From: Roseinatronobacter bogoriensis DSM 18756
GTDB lineage: Bacteria; Pseudomonadota; Alphaproteobacteria; Rhodobacterales; Rhodobacteraceae
Direction of reading: 5' to 3'
Length of the DNA stretch: 64,000 nucleotides
Assembly: GCF_004366635.1 (NCBI RefSeq)
Contig: NZ_SORN01000001.1
Coordinates: forward strand, 200,435 to 264,434
Shown: one piece after another, positions 1 to 8,491 of the stretch
Layout of the letters: each line of letters begins with the position of its first letter
How positions within the stretch are numbered: the first letter of the stretch is position 1
Notes under the pieces: model-generated
What the model was told of the DNA's origin: nothing
Database searches by the model: none
The model's input: the letters and a program-made list of their open reading frames with translations, nothing else
Made by a program: the position numbers and the translations under genes

Positions 1-328
1 AGAACAAGCGCGAGGTCATGTCCGCGCGCCGCTCGGCGCGTTGTTCCGAGCGTGCCTCCGGGCGCATCTCTGCCAGACCTGCGCGCAAGGCGGCTTCGTC
101 CAGCATACCATTTTCATCGGCATGTTCCATCATGCGCGCGATGGTCTGGTCAATGGCGGCTTCACGGTGCTGATCCAGCCCTGCGCGGAAATCTTCAAGC
201 GACAGGCTGCCGCTGCTTTCACCGTCAAGTTGTTCAAAACTGGGCATCGACATACGGGTCTGCGCCATTGCGGGGGCTGTTGTCAGCATCACTGCGCCGA
301 TCATGGCGGCAAGGCTAAGTTTGTTCAT
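1..328 (-). CDS. EF-hand domain secreted protein (3' truncated by window edge)
   Basis: Leftward gene whose end lies outside the window; at least 109 residues can be read from ATG at 328. The start is supported by a GAGGAGAG ribosome binding site a few bases upstream and by an immediate signal peptide (MNKLSLAAMIG, hydrophobic core, cleavage after AMA-Q near residue 23). After the signal an EF-hand-like loop DGESSGSLSLED is visible (residues about 37-48), followed by a helix and a second, poorer loop HADENGMLDEAA with D, N and G at positions 3, 5 and 6. The visible C-terminal part is Arg/Glu-rich. Probable periplasmic calcium-binding protein of unknown role. It is divergent from the DUF983 gene, with about 180 bp between them. 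Confidence 0.72.
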   Translation of the reverse strand, partial: MNKLSLAAMIGAVMLTTAPAMAQTRMSMPSFEQLDGESSGSLSLEDFRAGLDQHREAAIDQTIARMMEHADENGMLDEAALRAGLAEMRPEARSEQRAERRADMTSRLF

Positions 329-509
329 CAGTATCTCTCCTCTGCAGGCGGACATTCGCCTCTCGATACTTCCTCAAACGCGGGTTGTGACTGTTTCCGT
401 CGCAATTTTTCGCGCCGCGTTGCGGCATCGCGTCGCAAAATATGCATGAGGGGTGTTTTTCTGCGCATGACGCCTGTATCTGGACCCCTTGGTTACATGG
501 AGCGCGAAC

Positions 510-914
510 ATGACCCTGGCAGAAGTGAAATTGACCGATGACCGACCACTCGGCCCCGCAATCTTGCGCGGTGTGCAGTGTAAATGCCCCGCCTGTGGCG
601 ACGGCCCCATGTTGGAGCGGTACCTGAAAGTGCGGGACAATTGTCCGAATTGTGGCGAAGACCTGAGCCATCAGCGCGCCGATGACGGGCCAGCCTATCT
701 GACCATGCTGGTCACGTTGAAAGTGGTCACGCCACTGATGGTTGCGGCCATGTTCGCCTGGGACTGGCACCCGGCGGTCATGTTCGGGGTCTTTGCTGGC
801 CTGCTGGTTGCGCTTTCCCTATTCCTTCTGCCGCGGTTCAAGGGCATGATCGTCGCCATTCAATGGTCACGCCGTATGCACGGCTTCGAGGGGGCGAATG
901 AACGCCAGCGCTGA
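510..914 (+). CDS. DUF983 zinc-ribbon membrane protein
   Basis: 134 residues. The N-terminal part carries two CxxC pairs (C26/C29 in CPACG and C45/C48 in CPNCG), a likely zinc ribbon. Two hydrophobic helices follow (about 60-80 and 87-106) and a short basic tail. This is the layout of the DUF983 family, widespread in alphaproteobacteria and of unknown function; some members neighbour cytochrome oxidase assembly genes. ATG 510 was chosen over an in-frame TTG at 489 because it gives the usual N-terminus just before the zinc ribbon. Its last 17 bp overlap the NUDIX gene, so the two are probably co-transcribed and translationally coupled. Confidence 0.8.
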   Translation: MTLAEVKLTDDRPLGPAILRGVQCKCPACGDGPMLERYLKVRDNCPNCGEDLSHQRADDGPAYLTMLVTLKVVTPLMVAAMFAWDWHPAVMFGVFAGLLVALSLFLLPRFKGMIVAIQWSRRMHGFEGANERQR

Positions 915-1572
915 CAAGACTGCAATTCGAGATGCGGCATCGGTCCTGCTGATTCGTGGCACGGGCGAGGATGCCCGCGTCCTGATGGGCCAGCGTGGCA
1001 GCAAGGCCGCCTTCATGCCCGAGAAATTTGTTTTTCCGGGCGGCGCGGTGGATGCAACAGATCGCGAAGTCACCTTGGCGCGCCCTTTGGCGCAAGCATG
1101 CATCGCCCGCCTTGCACAAGGCCATGACGCGCCGCAGGCCCTTGCCGTCGCCGCAATCCGCGAATTGTGGGAAGAAACCGGCCTGATGTTGGGATGCGCG
1201 GGCGCGTGGCCTGACCCGCCAGCGGACTGGCGCGGGTTTGCCGAACAGGGGCTGGTGCCCGATGCATATGGGCTACGCTATATTTTCCGGGCCATTACAC
1301 CACCGGGTCGGCCCCGGCGCTTCGATGCGCGCTTCTTTCTGGCCAATGCCGAGGCTGTAATTGGGGATCTGGACGACTTCTCGTCCGCCTGCGATGAATT
1401 AAGCCATCTGCACTGGGTGTCCCTGCGCGAGGCGCGGCGCTTGAACCTGCCGTTCATTACCGAAGTCGTGTTGGCTGAAGCACAAGCCCATATTGCGGGC
1501 GAAGAGATGGCAGATTCGGTGCCGTTTTTCGACAACTCGACTGAAGTGTCGACCTTCCGCCGCATCGCCTGA
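898..1572 (+). CDS. NUDIX hydrolase (NUDT19-like, split box)
   Basis: 224 residues. The catalytic core of a NUDIX box, R88-E-L-W-E92-E93-T-G95, is clear, but the G-rich start (FPGGAVD, about 46-52) is separated from it by roughly 35 residues instead of the usual handful. Such an insertion is typical of the eukaryotic NUDT19-like and related bacterial NUDIX proteins, which hydrolyse CoA derivatives and other nucleoside diphosphate compounds. The substrate here cannot be read from sequence. It begins inside the end of the DUF983 gene and is followed by the promoter region of the molybdoenzyme operon. Confidence 0.8.
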   Translation: MNASADKTAIRDAASVLLIRGTGEDARVLMGQRGSKAAFMPEKFVFPGGAVDATDREVTLARPLAQACIARLAQGHDAPQALAVAAIRELWEETGLMLGCAGAWPDPPADWRGFAEQGLVPDAYGLRYIFRAITPPGRPRRFDARFFLANAEAVIGDLDDFSSACDELSHLHWVSLREARRLNLPFITEVVLAEAQAHIAGEEMADSVPFFDNSTEVSTFRRIA

Positions 1573-1672
1573 ACCGCATTCTTCGCACCCTCCTGTCCGA
1601 TAGCCCTGCGCGAATATGCATCGGCATGGCTTAGCGCCTTGTTTCAGTACGCCAATTTTTTTCCGGCTCATG

Positions 1673-1678
1673 TATAAT
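1673..1678 (+). promoter_or_regulatory. candidate -10 element for the molybdoenzyme (soe) operon
   Basis: A perfect TATAAT lies 89 bp before the ATG at 1767, in the 194-bp gap after the NUDIX gene and just downstream of a T-rich run (1655-1662). No convincing TTGACA lies 16-18 bp upstream, so the promoter is only suggested. A strong GGGAGGA ribosome binding site (1758-1764) precedes the chosen start. Confidence 0.35.
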
Positions 1679-1766
1679 TTCTGGACAACCATGTCCCATT
1701 TCTGCTCAGATGCGCAAAACACGTTTCCGCATTTACACCCCGCAGCGGAACAGAAACGGGAGGAAC

Positions 1767-4595
1767 ATGGGGATGCCAAGCCAACCGGCGCCGGACCTGT
1801 CGCCACAGGTCTCGGACGAGGTCCGCAAGACAACCTGTTACATGTGTGCCTGTCGCTGTGGAATCGACGTCCATATGAAAGCCGGGCGCGTTGCCTATAT
1901 CGAGGGCAATCGCGACCATCCGGTGAACAAGGGCGTGCTTTGTGCCAAGGGCAGCGCGGGTATAATGCAGCACCTCTCCCCCGCCCGGCTGCGCGCACCG
2001 CTCAAGCGTGTCGGGCCGCGTGGCTCGGGCGAGTTTGAAGAAATCTCATGGGATGAAGCGTTGCAGTTGGCGACGGATTGGCTCAAGCCGCTGCGCGACA
2101 CGGCCCCGGAAAAGCTGGCCTTTTTCACAGGCCGCGATCAAAGCCAAAGCTTCACAGGTTGGTGGGCGCAGGCATTTGGAACACCGAACTGGGCCGCGCA
2201 TGGGGGCTTTTGCAGCGTCAACATGGCAGCGGCAGGCATTTACACGATGGGCGGGTCGTTCTGGGAATTCGGCCAGCCCGACTGGGATCGCACAAAGCTG
2301 TTTTTGCTTTTCGGCGTGGCCGAGGATCACGACTCCAACCCGATCAAGATGGGTCTGGGCAAGCTGAAGGCGCGCGGCGCGCGGGTGATCGGCGTCAACC
2401 CTATCCGCTCTGGCTACAACGCGGTCGCAGATGACTGGGTCGGCATCACGCCCGGCACGGATGGTCTGTTCATCCTGTCGCTGGTGCATGAATTGCTGCG
2501 CGCGGGCAAGATCGACCTTGGCTATCTGATCCGCTACACCAACGCCCCTTATCTGGTGAATGCGCATGAAGGGCCGGAAAAAGGGCTGTTTTTGCGCGAT
2601 GAGGATGGCAAGCCGCTGGTGCGCGACCGTCGCACGGGCCGTGCTTTGGCATGGGACAGCCCCGATATCGCGCCTGATCTGGCCAATGGGGTCGAAATCG
2701 GCGGGGTCACGCATCTGCCGGTGTTTCGCCATCTGGCCGATCGCTACCTGTCGCCCGACTACGCCCCGGAGAATGTGGCACGGCGCTGCGGCATCGCCCC
2801 CTCCCGTATTCGCGCCATCGCCAGCGAGATTGCGCGGGTTGCATTCGAGGAAGAAATCACGATCAACCAGCCCTGGACCGATTTTCGTGGCGTGAAACAC
2901 GCCAGCATGACAGGGCGTCCCGTCGCCATGCATGCCATGCGCGGTGTCTCGGCGCATTCCAACGGGTTTCAGACGGCCCGCGCCCTGCATATGCTGCAAA
3001 TCCTGATCGGCTCTGTCGAAACACCGGGCGGCTTTCGCTTCAAGCCCCCCTATCCCAAGCCCCCCGAAGGACACCCCCGCCCCCATGCAGGCCATAGCCC
3101 CGGCCAGCCGCTGGACGGCCCGCATCTGGGCTATCCGCTGGGGCCGGAACATCTGCTTGTAGATGACGCAGGCCAGCCCAAACGCATCGACAAGGCGTTT
3201 TCATGGGACGCGCCGCTGTCGGCGCATGGGCTGATGCATATGGTCATCTCCAACGCTCATGCGGGCGACCCCTATGACATCGACACGCTGTTTCTGTATA
3301 TGGCGAATATGGCGTGGAATTCGTCGATGAATACCAGCGCCGTCATGGAAATGCTGACGGATCAGAACGAGGATGGCAGCTACAAGATCCCGCGCATCAT
3401 CTATTCGGACGCCTATAGCTCTGAAATGGTGGCCTTTGCCGATCTTATCCTGCCGGATACCACCTATCTTGAACGCCATGACTGTATCTCGCTTCTCGAC
3501 CGGCCCATCTGCGAGGCCGAGGCGCTGGCCGACTCTATCCGTTGGCCTGTGGTCACGCCAGAACGCAATGTGCGCCCCTTTCAATCCGTGCTGCTGGACC
3601 TTGGCGCGCGGCTTGGCCTGCCCGGCATGGTGCGCGACGATGGGACGCCGAAATTCAAGGATTACGCCGATTACATCACCAACCACGAACGCCGCCCCGG
3701 TATCGGCCCACTTGCGGGCTTTCGCGGTGCCGATGGCGCGGGCAAGGGGCGCGGCAGCCCCAACCTCGACCAGATCGAGCGCTATATCGAAAACGGTGGC
3801 TTCTGGATCGACCATATCCCAGCCGAGGCGCAATTCTACAAACCGTGGAATGCCGCCTATCAGGACTGGGCCGTGTCGCGCGGGCTTTATGACAGCCCGC
3901 AGCCCTATGTCTTCAACCTCTATTCTGAACCCTTGCGCAAGTTCCAGCTTGCTGCCGAAGGGCATGGCCACCGCCAGCCCCCCGATCATCTGCGCGCGCG
4001 CCTGATCGAGAGTATGGACCCGCTGCCAGTCTGGTACCCCACCTTTACCGATGCCATTACCGACCGGGCCGACTACCCCGTTCACGCGCTGACCCAACGT
4101 CCGATGGCGCATTATCACAGTTGGGGCAGCCAGAACGCATGGCTGCGCCAGATCCATGGACACACGCCGCTCTATGTCTCGGGCAGCCTATGGGCGCAGC
4201 ATGGCTTTGCCGACGGGGATTGGGCGGTTCTCACCTCACCGCATGGGCGTATCACCTTGCCGGTGGTGCGCATGGATGCGCTCAACCCCCACACTGTCTG
4301 GACATGGAACGCCATTGCCAAGCGGCGCGGGGCATGGGCGCTGGACCCAAGCGCGCCAGAGGCCACGAAATCCGCGCTTCTCAATCACCTTATCCACGAA
4401 CTCCTGCCGCCCAGGGGCGACGGGCTGCGCTGGGCCAATTCCGACCCGGTCACCGGACAGGCGGCATGGTATGACCTGCGCGTGAAAATCGAAAAGGCCC
4501 CGGCCGGTCAAAGCATCAGCTACCCGGCCCCTAAGGCGCAATCCTCGCCCCTTCCTGCCCCCGCGCGCGATCTGGCGCATCAGGTAAAGGACTAG
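1767..4595 (+). CDS. soeA: molybdopterin oxidoreductase, probable sulfite dehydrogenase catalytic subunit SoeA
   Basis: 942 residues, DMSO-reductase family. The N-terminal [4Fe-4S] site is C24-x2-C27-x3-C31-x27-C59 (CYMCACRC ... LCAKG). A Cys in HGGFCSVN (C149) sits where the family places the Mo ligand. No TAT motif precedes the cluster, so the enzyme is cytoplasmic. The C-terminal third has the molybdopterin-dinucleotide-binding fold (HSWGSQNAWLRQ). The following genes encode a four-cluster ferredoxin and a DmsC-type membrane anchor, the make-up of SoeABC, the cytoplasmic quinone-linked sulfite oxidase known from purple sulfur bacteria and roseobacters. Polysulfide/thiosulfate reductases are the main alternative, but those are usually exported. 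The start at 1767 was preferred to an in-frame codon at 1710 because of the GGGAGGA site. Confidence 0.75.
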   Translation: MGMPSQPAPDLSPQVSDEVRKTTCYMCACRCGIDVHMKAGRVAYIEGNRDHPVNKGVLCAKGSAGIMQHLSPARLRAPLKRVGPRGSGEFEEISWDEALQLATDWLKPLRDTAPEKLAFFTGRDQSQSFTGWWAQAFGTPNWAAHGGFCSVNMAAAGIYTMGGSFWEFGQPDWDRTKLFLLFGVAEDHDSNPIKMGLGKLKARGARVIGVNPIRSGYNAVADDWVGITPGTDGLFILSLVHELLRAGKIDLGYLIRYTNAPYLVNAHEGPEKGLFLRDEDGKPLVRDRRTGRALAWDSPDIAPDLANGVEIGGVTHLPVFRHLADRYLSPDYAPENVARRCGIAPSRIRAIASEIARVAFEEEITINQPWTDFRGVKHASMTGRPVAMHAMRGVSAHSNGFQTARALHMLQILIGSVETPGGFRFKPPYPKPPEGHPRPHAGHSPGQPLDGPHLGYPLGPEHLLVDDAGQPKRIDKAFSWDAPLSAHGLMHMVISNAHAGDPYDIDTLFLYMANMAWNSSMNTSAVMEMLTDQNEDGSYKIPRIIYSDAYSSEMVAFADLILPDTTYLERHDCISLLDRPICEAEALADSIRWPVVTPERNVRPFQSVLLDLGARLGLPGMVRDDGTPKFKDYADYITNHERRPGIGPLAGFRGADGAGKGRGSPNLDQIERYIENGGFWIDHIPAEAQFYKPWNAAYQDWAVSRGLYDSPQPYVFNLYSEPLRKFQLAAEGHGHRQPPDHLRARLIESMDPLPVWYPTFTDAITDRADYPVHALTQRPMAHYHSWGSQNAWLRQIHGHTPLYVSGSLWAQHGFADGDWAVLTSPHGRITLPVVRMDALNPHTVWTWNAIAKRRGAWALDPSAPEATKSALLNHLIHELLPPRGDGLRWANSDPVTGQAAWYDLRVKIEKAPAGQSISYPAPKAQSSPLPAPARDLAHQVKD

Positions 4596-4673
4596 GCGTA
4601 TGTTGCATTTTCTTGCCATAAATACTCACATTACAACGCGGGCCACGGGCGGAACCTCGATGGGGTGCCCCAC

Positions 4674-5435
4674 ATGACCAGTTTGCCGCCCCCCAGCACC
4701 CGCAAGCTTGGCCTTGTCATTGATCTCGATACCTGCGTGGGCTGTCATGCCTGCGTGATTTCCTGCAAAGGCTGGAACACCGAGAATTATGGCGCGCCAC
4801 TCTCGGACATGGACGCTTATGGCGAAAGCCCTGAGGGCACATTCCTGAACCGTGTCCATAGTTTCGAGGTCACGCGCGATGCCGCCCCGCCAATGGTGGT
4901 GCATTTCCCCAAATCCTGCCTGCATTGCGATGATGCGCCCTGCGTCACGGTCTGTCCCACCGGGGCCAGCTACAAGCGCGTCGAGGACGGCATAGTGCTG
5001 GTCAATGAAACCGACTGTATCGGCTGCGGGCTATGCGCCTGGGCCTGTCCCTATGGCGCGCGCGAGATGGACGGGGCCGAGAAGGTCATGAAGAAATGCA
5101 CCCTCTGCGTGGACCGCATCTATAATGACAACCTGCCTGAACAGGACCGTGAACCCGCCTGCGTGCGCACATGCCCCGCCGGTGCGCGCCATTTCGGCGA
5201 TCTGGGCGACCCAGATAGCGCAGTCAGCCAGCTTGTCGCGGAACGCGGCGGGTTCGATCTGATGCCGGAACAAGGCACCCGCCCTGTCAACAAATACCTG
5301 CCTCCGCGCGGGCGCGACACATTGCAAATGCCCGACCTTGCCAGCCTGTGTGAAACGCCATCCAGCAGCGGCGCATCAGAGGCAAAGGCCGCTGGTTTCC
5401 TTGGCTGGCTTGACCGCGCATTGGAGAAGCTCTGA
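4674..5435 (+). CDS. soeB: 4Fe-4S ferredoxin subunit, probable SoeB
   Basis: 253 residues. Four cysteine motifs for four [4Fe-4S] clusters are present in order: CVGCHACVISC, CLHCDDAPCVTVC, CIGCGLCAWAC, and CTLC with a distal CVRTC. This is the electron-transfer subunit of DMSO-reductase-type complexes (DmsB/PsrB/SoeB) that passes electrons between the Mo subunit and the membrane anchor. No signal peptide is present, as in the preceding subunit. ATG 4674 was chosen over GTG 4665. The stop of a 25-codon mini-ORF beginning at 4600 overlaps this ATG (ATGA). The stop codon is 1 bp from the next start. Confidence 0.82.
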   Translation: MTSLPPPSTRKLGLVIDLDTCVGCHACVISCKGWNTENYGAPLSDMDAYGESPEGTFLNRVHSFEVTRDAAPPMVVHFPKSCLHCDDAPCVTVCPTGASYKRVEDGIVLVNETDCIGCGLCAWACPYGAREMDGAEKVMKKCTLCVDRIYNDNLPEQDREPACVRTCPAGARHFGDLGDPDSAVSQLVAERGGFDLMPEQGTRPVNKYLPPRGRDTLQMPDLASLCETPSSSGASEAKAAGFLGWLDRALEKL

Positions 5436-5436
5436 C

Positions 5437-6309
5437 ATGCATCCGGCCCCCTCACTCATTCTGTTTACGGTCCTGTCAGGCATGGGGTTTGGCCTTCTGG
5501 TCTGGCTGGGCCTTGGGCTGCGCGTGCCCACGGGACTGGCGGCGTTTATCCTGTTCGGGCTCGGCTACGGGTTGGCGGGTATCGGGCTGATCGCGGCGGC
5601 GTTTCATCTGGGCCACCCCGAACGCGCGCTGAAGGCTTTTTCGCAATGGCGCTCCAGCTGGCTGTCGCGCGAAGCGGTGCTTGCGGTGGCCAGCCTGCTT
5701 GTCATGGCCCCACATGCGGCGGCTTCGGTGTTTTGGGACACGCCTTTGCCATTGCTTGGCTGGCTGGGGGCCGTGCTGGCCCTCGCCACCATATTCGCCA
5801 CGGCCATGATCTACGCCCAGATCCGCGCTGTGCCGCGCTGGCATCACTGGTCAACGCCGCCCGTATTTGTGCTGGCCGCGCTCGCAGGCGGGGCGCTTCT
5901 GGCAGCGCAACAAACCCTTGCGCTATGGCTGATGCTGGCGCTGGGGCTGGCCATGATCGTTCATTGGGTCATAGGCGATCAGCGTTTCGCCCAAGCGCGC
6001 AGCGACACGGGAACAGCCACCGGTCTGGGGCGTTTCGGGCGTGTTCGCCTGCTGGAGCCGCCGCATTCGGGGCGCAATTATCTGCTGCGCGAGATGGTGC
6101 ATGTCGTGGGCCGCAAACATGCGCATAAATTGCGGGTCATCGCCTTGGGCTTGGGGGTGGTGCTGCCTGTCATCGCGTTGCTGTTGCCTGCGGGCTATGT
6201 GATTGTGCTTATCGCACTGCTGGCCCATATCGCGGGCATGCTGGCGCAACGATGGTTGTTCTTTGCCGAGGCCGAGCATGTCGTGGGCCTGTATTATGGC
6301 AAACGGTGA
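5437..6309 (+). CDS. soeC: DmsC/YnfH-type membrane anchor, probable SoeC
   Basis: 290 residues with about eight hydrophobic helices from residue 6 to 280, no cysteine motifs, and the FHLGHPERALKAF loop seen in DmsC-family anchors. Its job would be to bind the SoeAB heterodimer to the cytoplasmic face of the inner membrane and exchange electrons with quinone. The ATG at 5437 lies 1 bp after the soeB stop. An in-frame upstream start at 5338 would run through the end of soeB and is rejected. Of the three subunits this is the one that argues most for SoeABC over NrfD-type complexes, because the anchor is DmsC-like. Confidence 0.78.
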   Translation: MHPAPSLILFTVLSGMGFGLLVWLGLGLRVPTGLAAFILFGLGYGLAGIGLIAAAFHLGHPERALKAFSQWRSSWLSREAVLAVASLLVMAPHAAASVFWDTPLPLLGWLGAVLALATIFATAMIYAQIRAVPRWHHWSTPPVFVLAALAGGALLAAQQTLALWLMLALGLAMIVHWVIGDQRFAQARSDTGTATGLGRFGRVRLLEPPHSGRNYLLREMVHVVGRKHAHKLRVIALGLGVVLPVIALLLPAGYVIVLIALLAHIAGMLAQRWLFFAEAEHVVGLYYGKR

Positions 6310-6426
6310 GATGGGCCTTGCAACCCGCGCAGCGCCGTGCCGCATCGTTTCATATCGCCCGGTTCCCTCTTGCACCGATCGTCTGGGAAAGGCACAGAAG
6401 CACGGGGCAATCAGGCAATACGGCAC

Positions 6427-7389
6427 ATGCGCGATCACGGCGGGAATATAGATCAGGCACAGGCCCGCTTTGGCGGACAGGACTGGATAGATCTGTCCAC
6501 AGGCATAAACCGCCAACCCTATCCTGTGCCCAACCTGCCTGCACATGTCTGGACCGACCTACCGACCCGCAGCGCGCAAGCGGCCCTGATGCGCGCAGCG
6601 CGCCAAGCCTTTGGCACAGACGCGCTTGGCGTTGCACTGGCAGGTGCGCAGGCCGCAATCCAGATGATCCCGCGCCTTTTGCCTGTGGGCGAGGCCAGAA
6701 TACTGTCCCCCACATATAACGAACATGCCGCCTGTCTGCGCGCGGTTGGTTGGCAGGTGGTCGAGGTGGACAAGATCAGCGCCTTGGCAGGGGCTGATCT
6801 GGCCATCGTCGTCAACCCGAACAACCCCGACGGTCGCCATCATGACCCAAAGCAGTTGCGCGCCATCTCGCAGCAGGTCGGGTGCCTTGTCGTCGATGAA
6901 AGCTTTGCTGACCCTGTGCCGGATGTGTCGCTTGCCGCCCATGCCTGCGACCGCTTGATCGTGCTGCGATCCTTCGGCAAATTCTGGGGGCTGGCCGGTC
7001 TGCGTCTGGGCTTTGCCTTTGCGGGGCCAGAGGTCACAACCGCCCTGTCACAGATGGCCGGCCCCTGGCCCGTCAGCGGGGCCGCGCTGGAACTGGGGCG
7101 CATCGCGCTGGATGACAGCACATGGCACGACCAGACCTGCACCCGCCTGCGCGCTGATAGTGCAAGGCTCGATGCTCTGGCGCAGCAAGCCGAATGGCAG
7201 CTTGTCGGCGGAACACTGTTGTTTCGGACCTATCACACCCCCGATGCCGCCGCAGCGCAGACGGTCCTTGCAGCAGCACAGATCTGGAGCCGTATCTTTC
7301 CCTATTCCCCGCACTGGCTGCGCCTTGGACTGCCGGGGAATGAAACGGAATGGGCACGACTGGAAGCCGCGTTGCAGGGCGGTGCCTGA
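6427..7389 (+). CDS. cobC: threonine-phosphate decarboxylase, cobalamin biosynthesis
   Basis: 320 residues, fold-type I PLP enzyme of the aminotransferase I/II class. The N-terminus HGGNIDQAQARFG...WIDLSTGINRQPYP is characteristic of CobC/CobD. VVNPNNPDGR is the PLP-binding loop and RSFGKFWGLAGLRLG holds the Schiff-base lysine (K185). It makes (R)-1-aminopropan-2-ol phosphate, the linker of the cobalamin lower loop. ATG 6427 was preferred to an earlier in-frame codon at 6337. The gene stands alone here, 117 bp after soeC; cobQ lies 36 kb away. The spacer contains sequence reminiscent of a cobalamin riboswitch, see findings. Confidence 0.85.
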   Translation: MRDHGGNIDQAQARFGGQDWIDLSTGINRQPYPVPNLPAHVWTDLPTRSAQAALMRAARQAFGTDALGVALAGAQAAIQMIPRLLPVGEARILSPTYNEHAACLRAVGWQVVEVDKISALAGADLAIVVNPNNPDGRHHDPKQLRAISQQVGCLVVDESFADPVPDVSLAAHACDRLIVLRSFGKFWGLAGLRLGFAFAGPEVTTALSQMAGPWPVSGAALELGRIALDDSTWHDQTCTRLRADSARLDALAQQAEWQLVGGTLLFRTYHTPDAAAAQTVLAAAQIWSRIFPYSPHWLRLGLPGNETEWARLEAALQGGA

Positions 7390-7483
7390 AAGGGCGTATC
7401 TGAGACGAATTGCTCTGTGCTTGGCCTGACCGACTGCGGCGCTATGCTATGGCCAAAGCAGCCTCGAACCAGATGTAGAGACC

Positions 7484-8491
7484 ATGCCCCCAAACCCGCC
7501 ACCGCTGATAACCCGACCAGAAGGGTTGTATTGCCCCGATGGCGATTTCTATGTTGATCCGCTGCGCCCGGTGCCGCGTGCGCTGATCACCCACGGCCAT
7601 GCCGACCATGCCCGCGCGGGCCACGGTGCTGTTATGGCCACACGCCAGACGCTCGACATTATGGCGCTGCGCTATGGCGCGGATTTCACACAGTCGCGTC
7701 AGGTGGCCGAAGGGGTCTGCCGGATTGGCGGGGTCGAGGTCAGTTTTCACCCGGCTGGCCATGTGCTCGGCTCGGCGCAGGTCTGTATTGCGGGGCCGGG
7801 CGGTCGCGTTGTGGTGACGGGCGATTACACCCGCACCCCCAATGCGGCCTGCGCCCCGTGGGAACCCGTGGCTTGCGATATACTGGTGACCGAGGCCACT
7901 TTTGCACTGCCGGTGTTCCGTCATCCTGACCCGCAGGACGAGATTACAAAACTGCTGTCCTCGGTCGCCGCTTTCCCCGACCGTGCGCATCTGGTGGGTG
8001 CGTATGCGCTGGGCAAGGCGCAGCGCGTAATCATGTTGCTGCGTGCGGCGGGCTATGACGCACCGATCTATATTCACGGTGCTTTGCAAAAGCTGTGTGA
8101 CTATCACATCGCGCAAGGAATCGCGCTTGGGGATCTGCGGCCTGCAACTGTGGCGCGCGGCAAGAAAGGCGATTTTGCGGGCGCGATCATTCTGGCCCCG
8201 CCTTCGGCCTTTGCGGCGACATGGGCGCAGCGTTTTCCGGACCCGGTGATCAGTTTCGCCTCTGGCTGGATGATGGTGCGCGCGCGGGCACGCCAGCGCG
8301 GGGTCGAATTGCCGCTGGTGATTTCCGACCATGTCGATTGGCCGCAACTTACCCAGACCATCACCGAACTTGACCCGGCCGAAACATGGGTCACGCATGG
8401 GCGCGAAGATGCGATCCTGCGCTGGTGCGAGATGCACCAGCGCAAGGCGCGCCCCTTGCGGCTGGTGGGCTATGAGGATGAACCGGAATGA
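7484..8491 (+). CDS. ligase-associated DNA damage response exonuclease (MBL fold)
   Basis: 335 residues. The metallo-beta-lactamase motif THGHADHARAGH (HxHxDH) appears near residue 36, followed by FHPAGHVLGSAQ and VTGDYTR metal-ligand segments and a C-terminal beta-CASP-like part (ISDHVDW ... VTHGRED). This matches the exonuclease family encoded beside bacterial ATP-dependent ligases (TIGR04122 type, SNM1-like). Its stop overlaps the ligase start by ATGA, so the two are translationally coupled and probably act together on DNA ends or crosslinks. Confidence 0.87.
   Translation: MPPNPPPLITRPEGLYCPDGDFYVDPLRPVPRALITHGHADHARAGHGAVMATRQTLDIMALRYGADFTQSRQVAEGVCRIGGVEVSFHPAGHVLGSAQVCIAGPGGRVVVTGDYTRTPNAACAPWEPVACDILVTEATFALPVFRHPDPQDEITKLLSSVAAFPDRAHLVGAYALGKAQRVIMLLRAAGYDAPIYIHGALQKLCDYHIAQGIALGDLRPATVARGKKGDFAGAIILAPPSAFAATWAQRFPDPVISFASGWMMVRARARQRGVELPLVISDHVDWPQLTQTITELDPAETWVTHGREDAILRWCEMHQRKARPLRLVGYEDEPE

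Noticed and set aside
2046..3152. 368-codon leftward open frame opposite soeA
   Set aside because: Antisense to a clear molybdoenzyme gene; composition is the usual GC-rich shadow with no recognisable domain.
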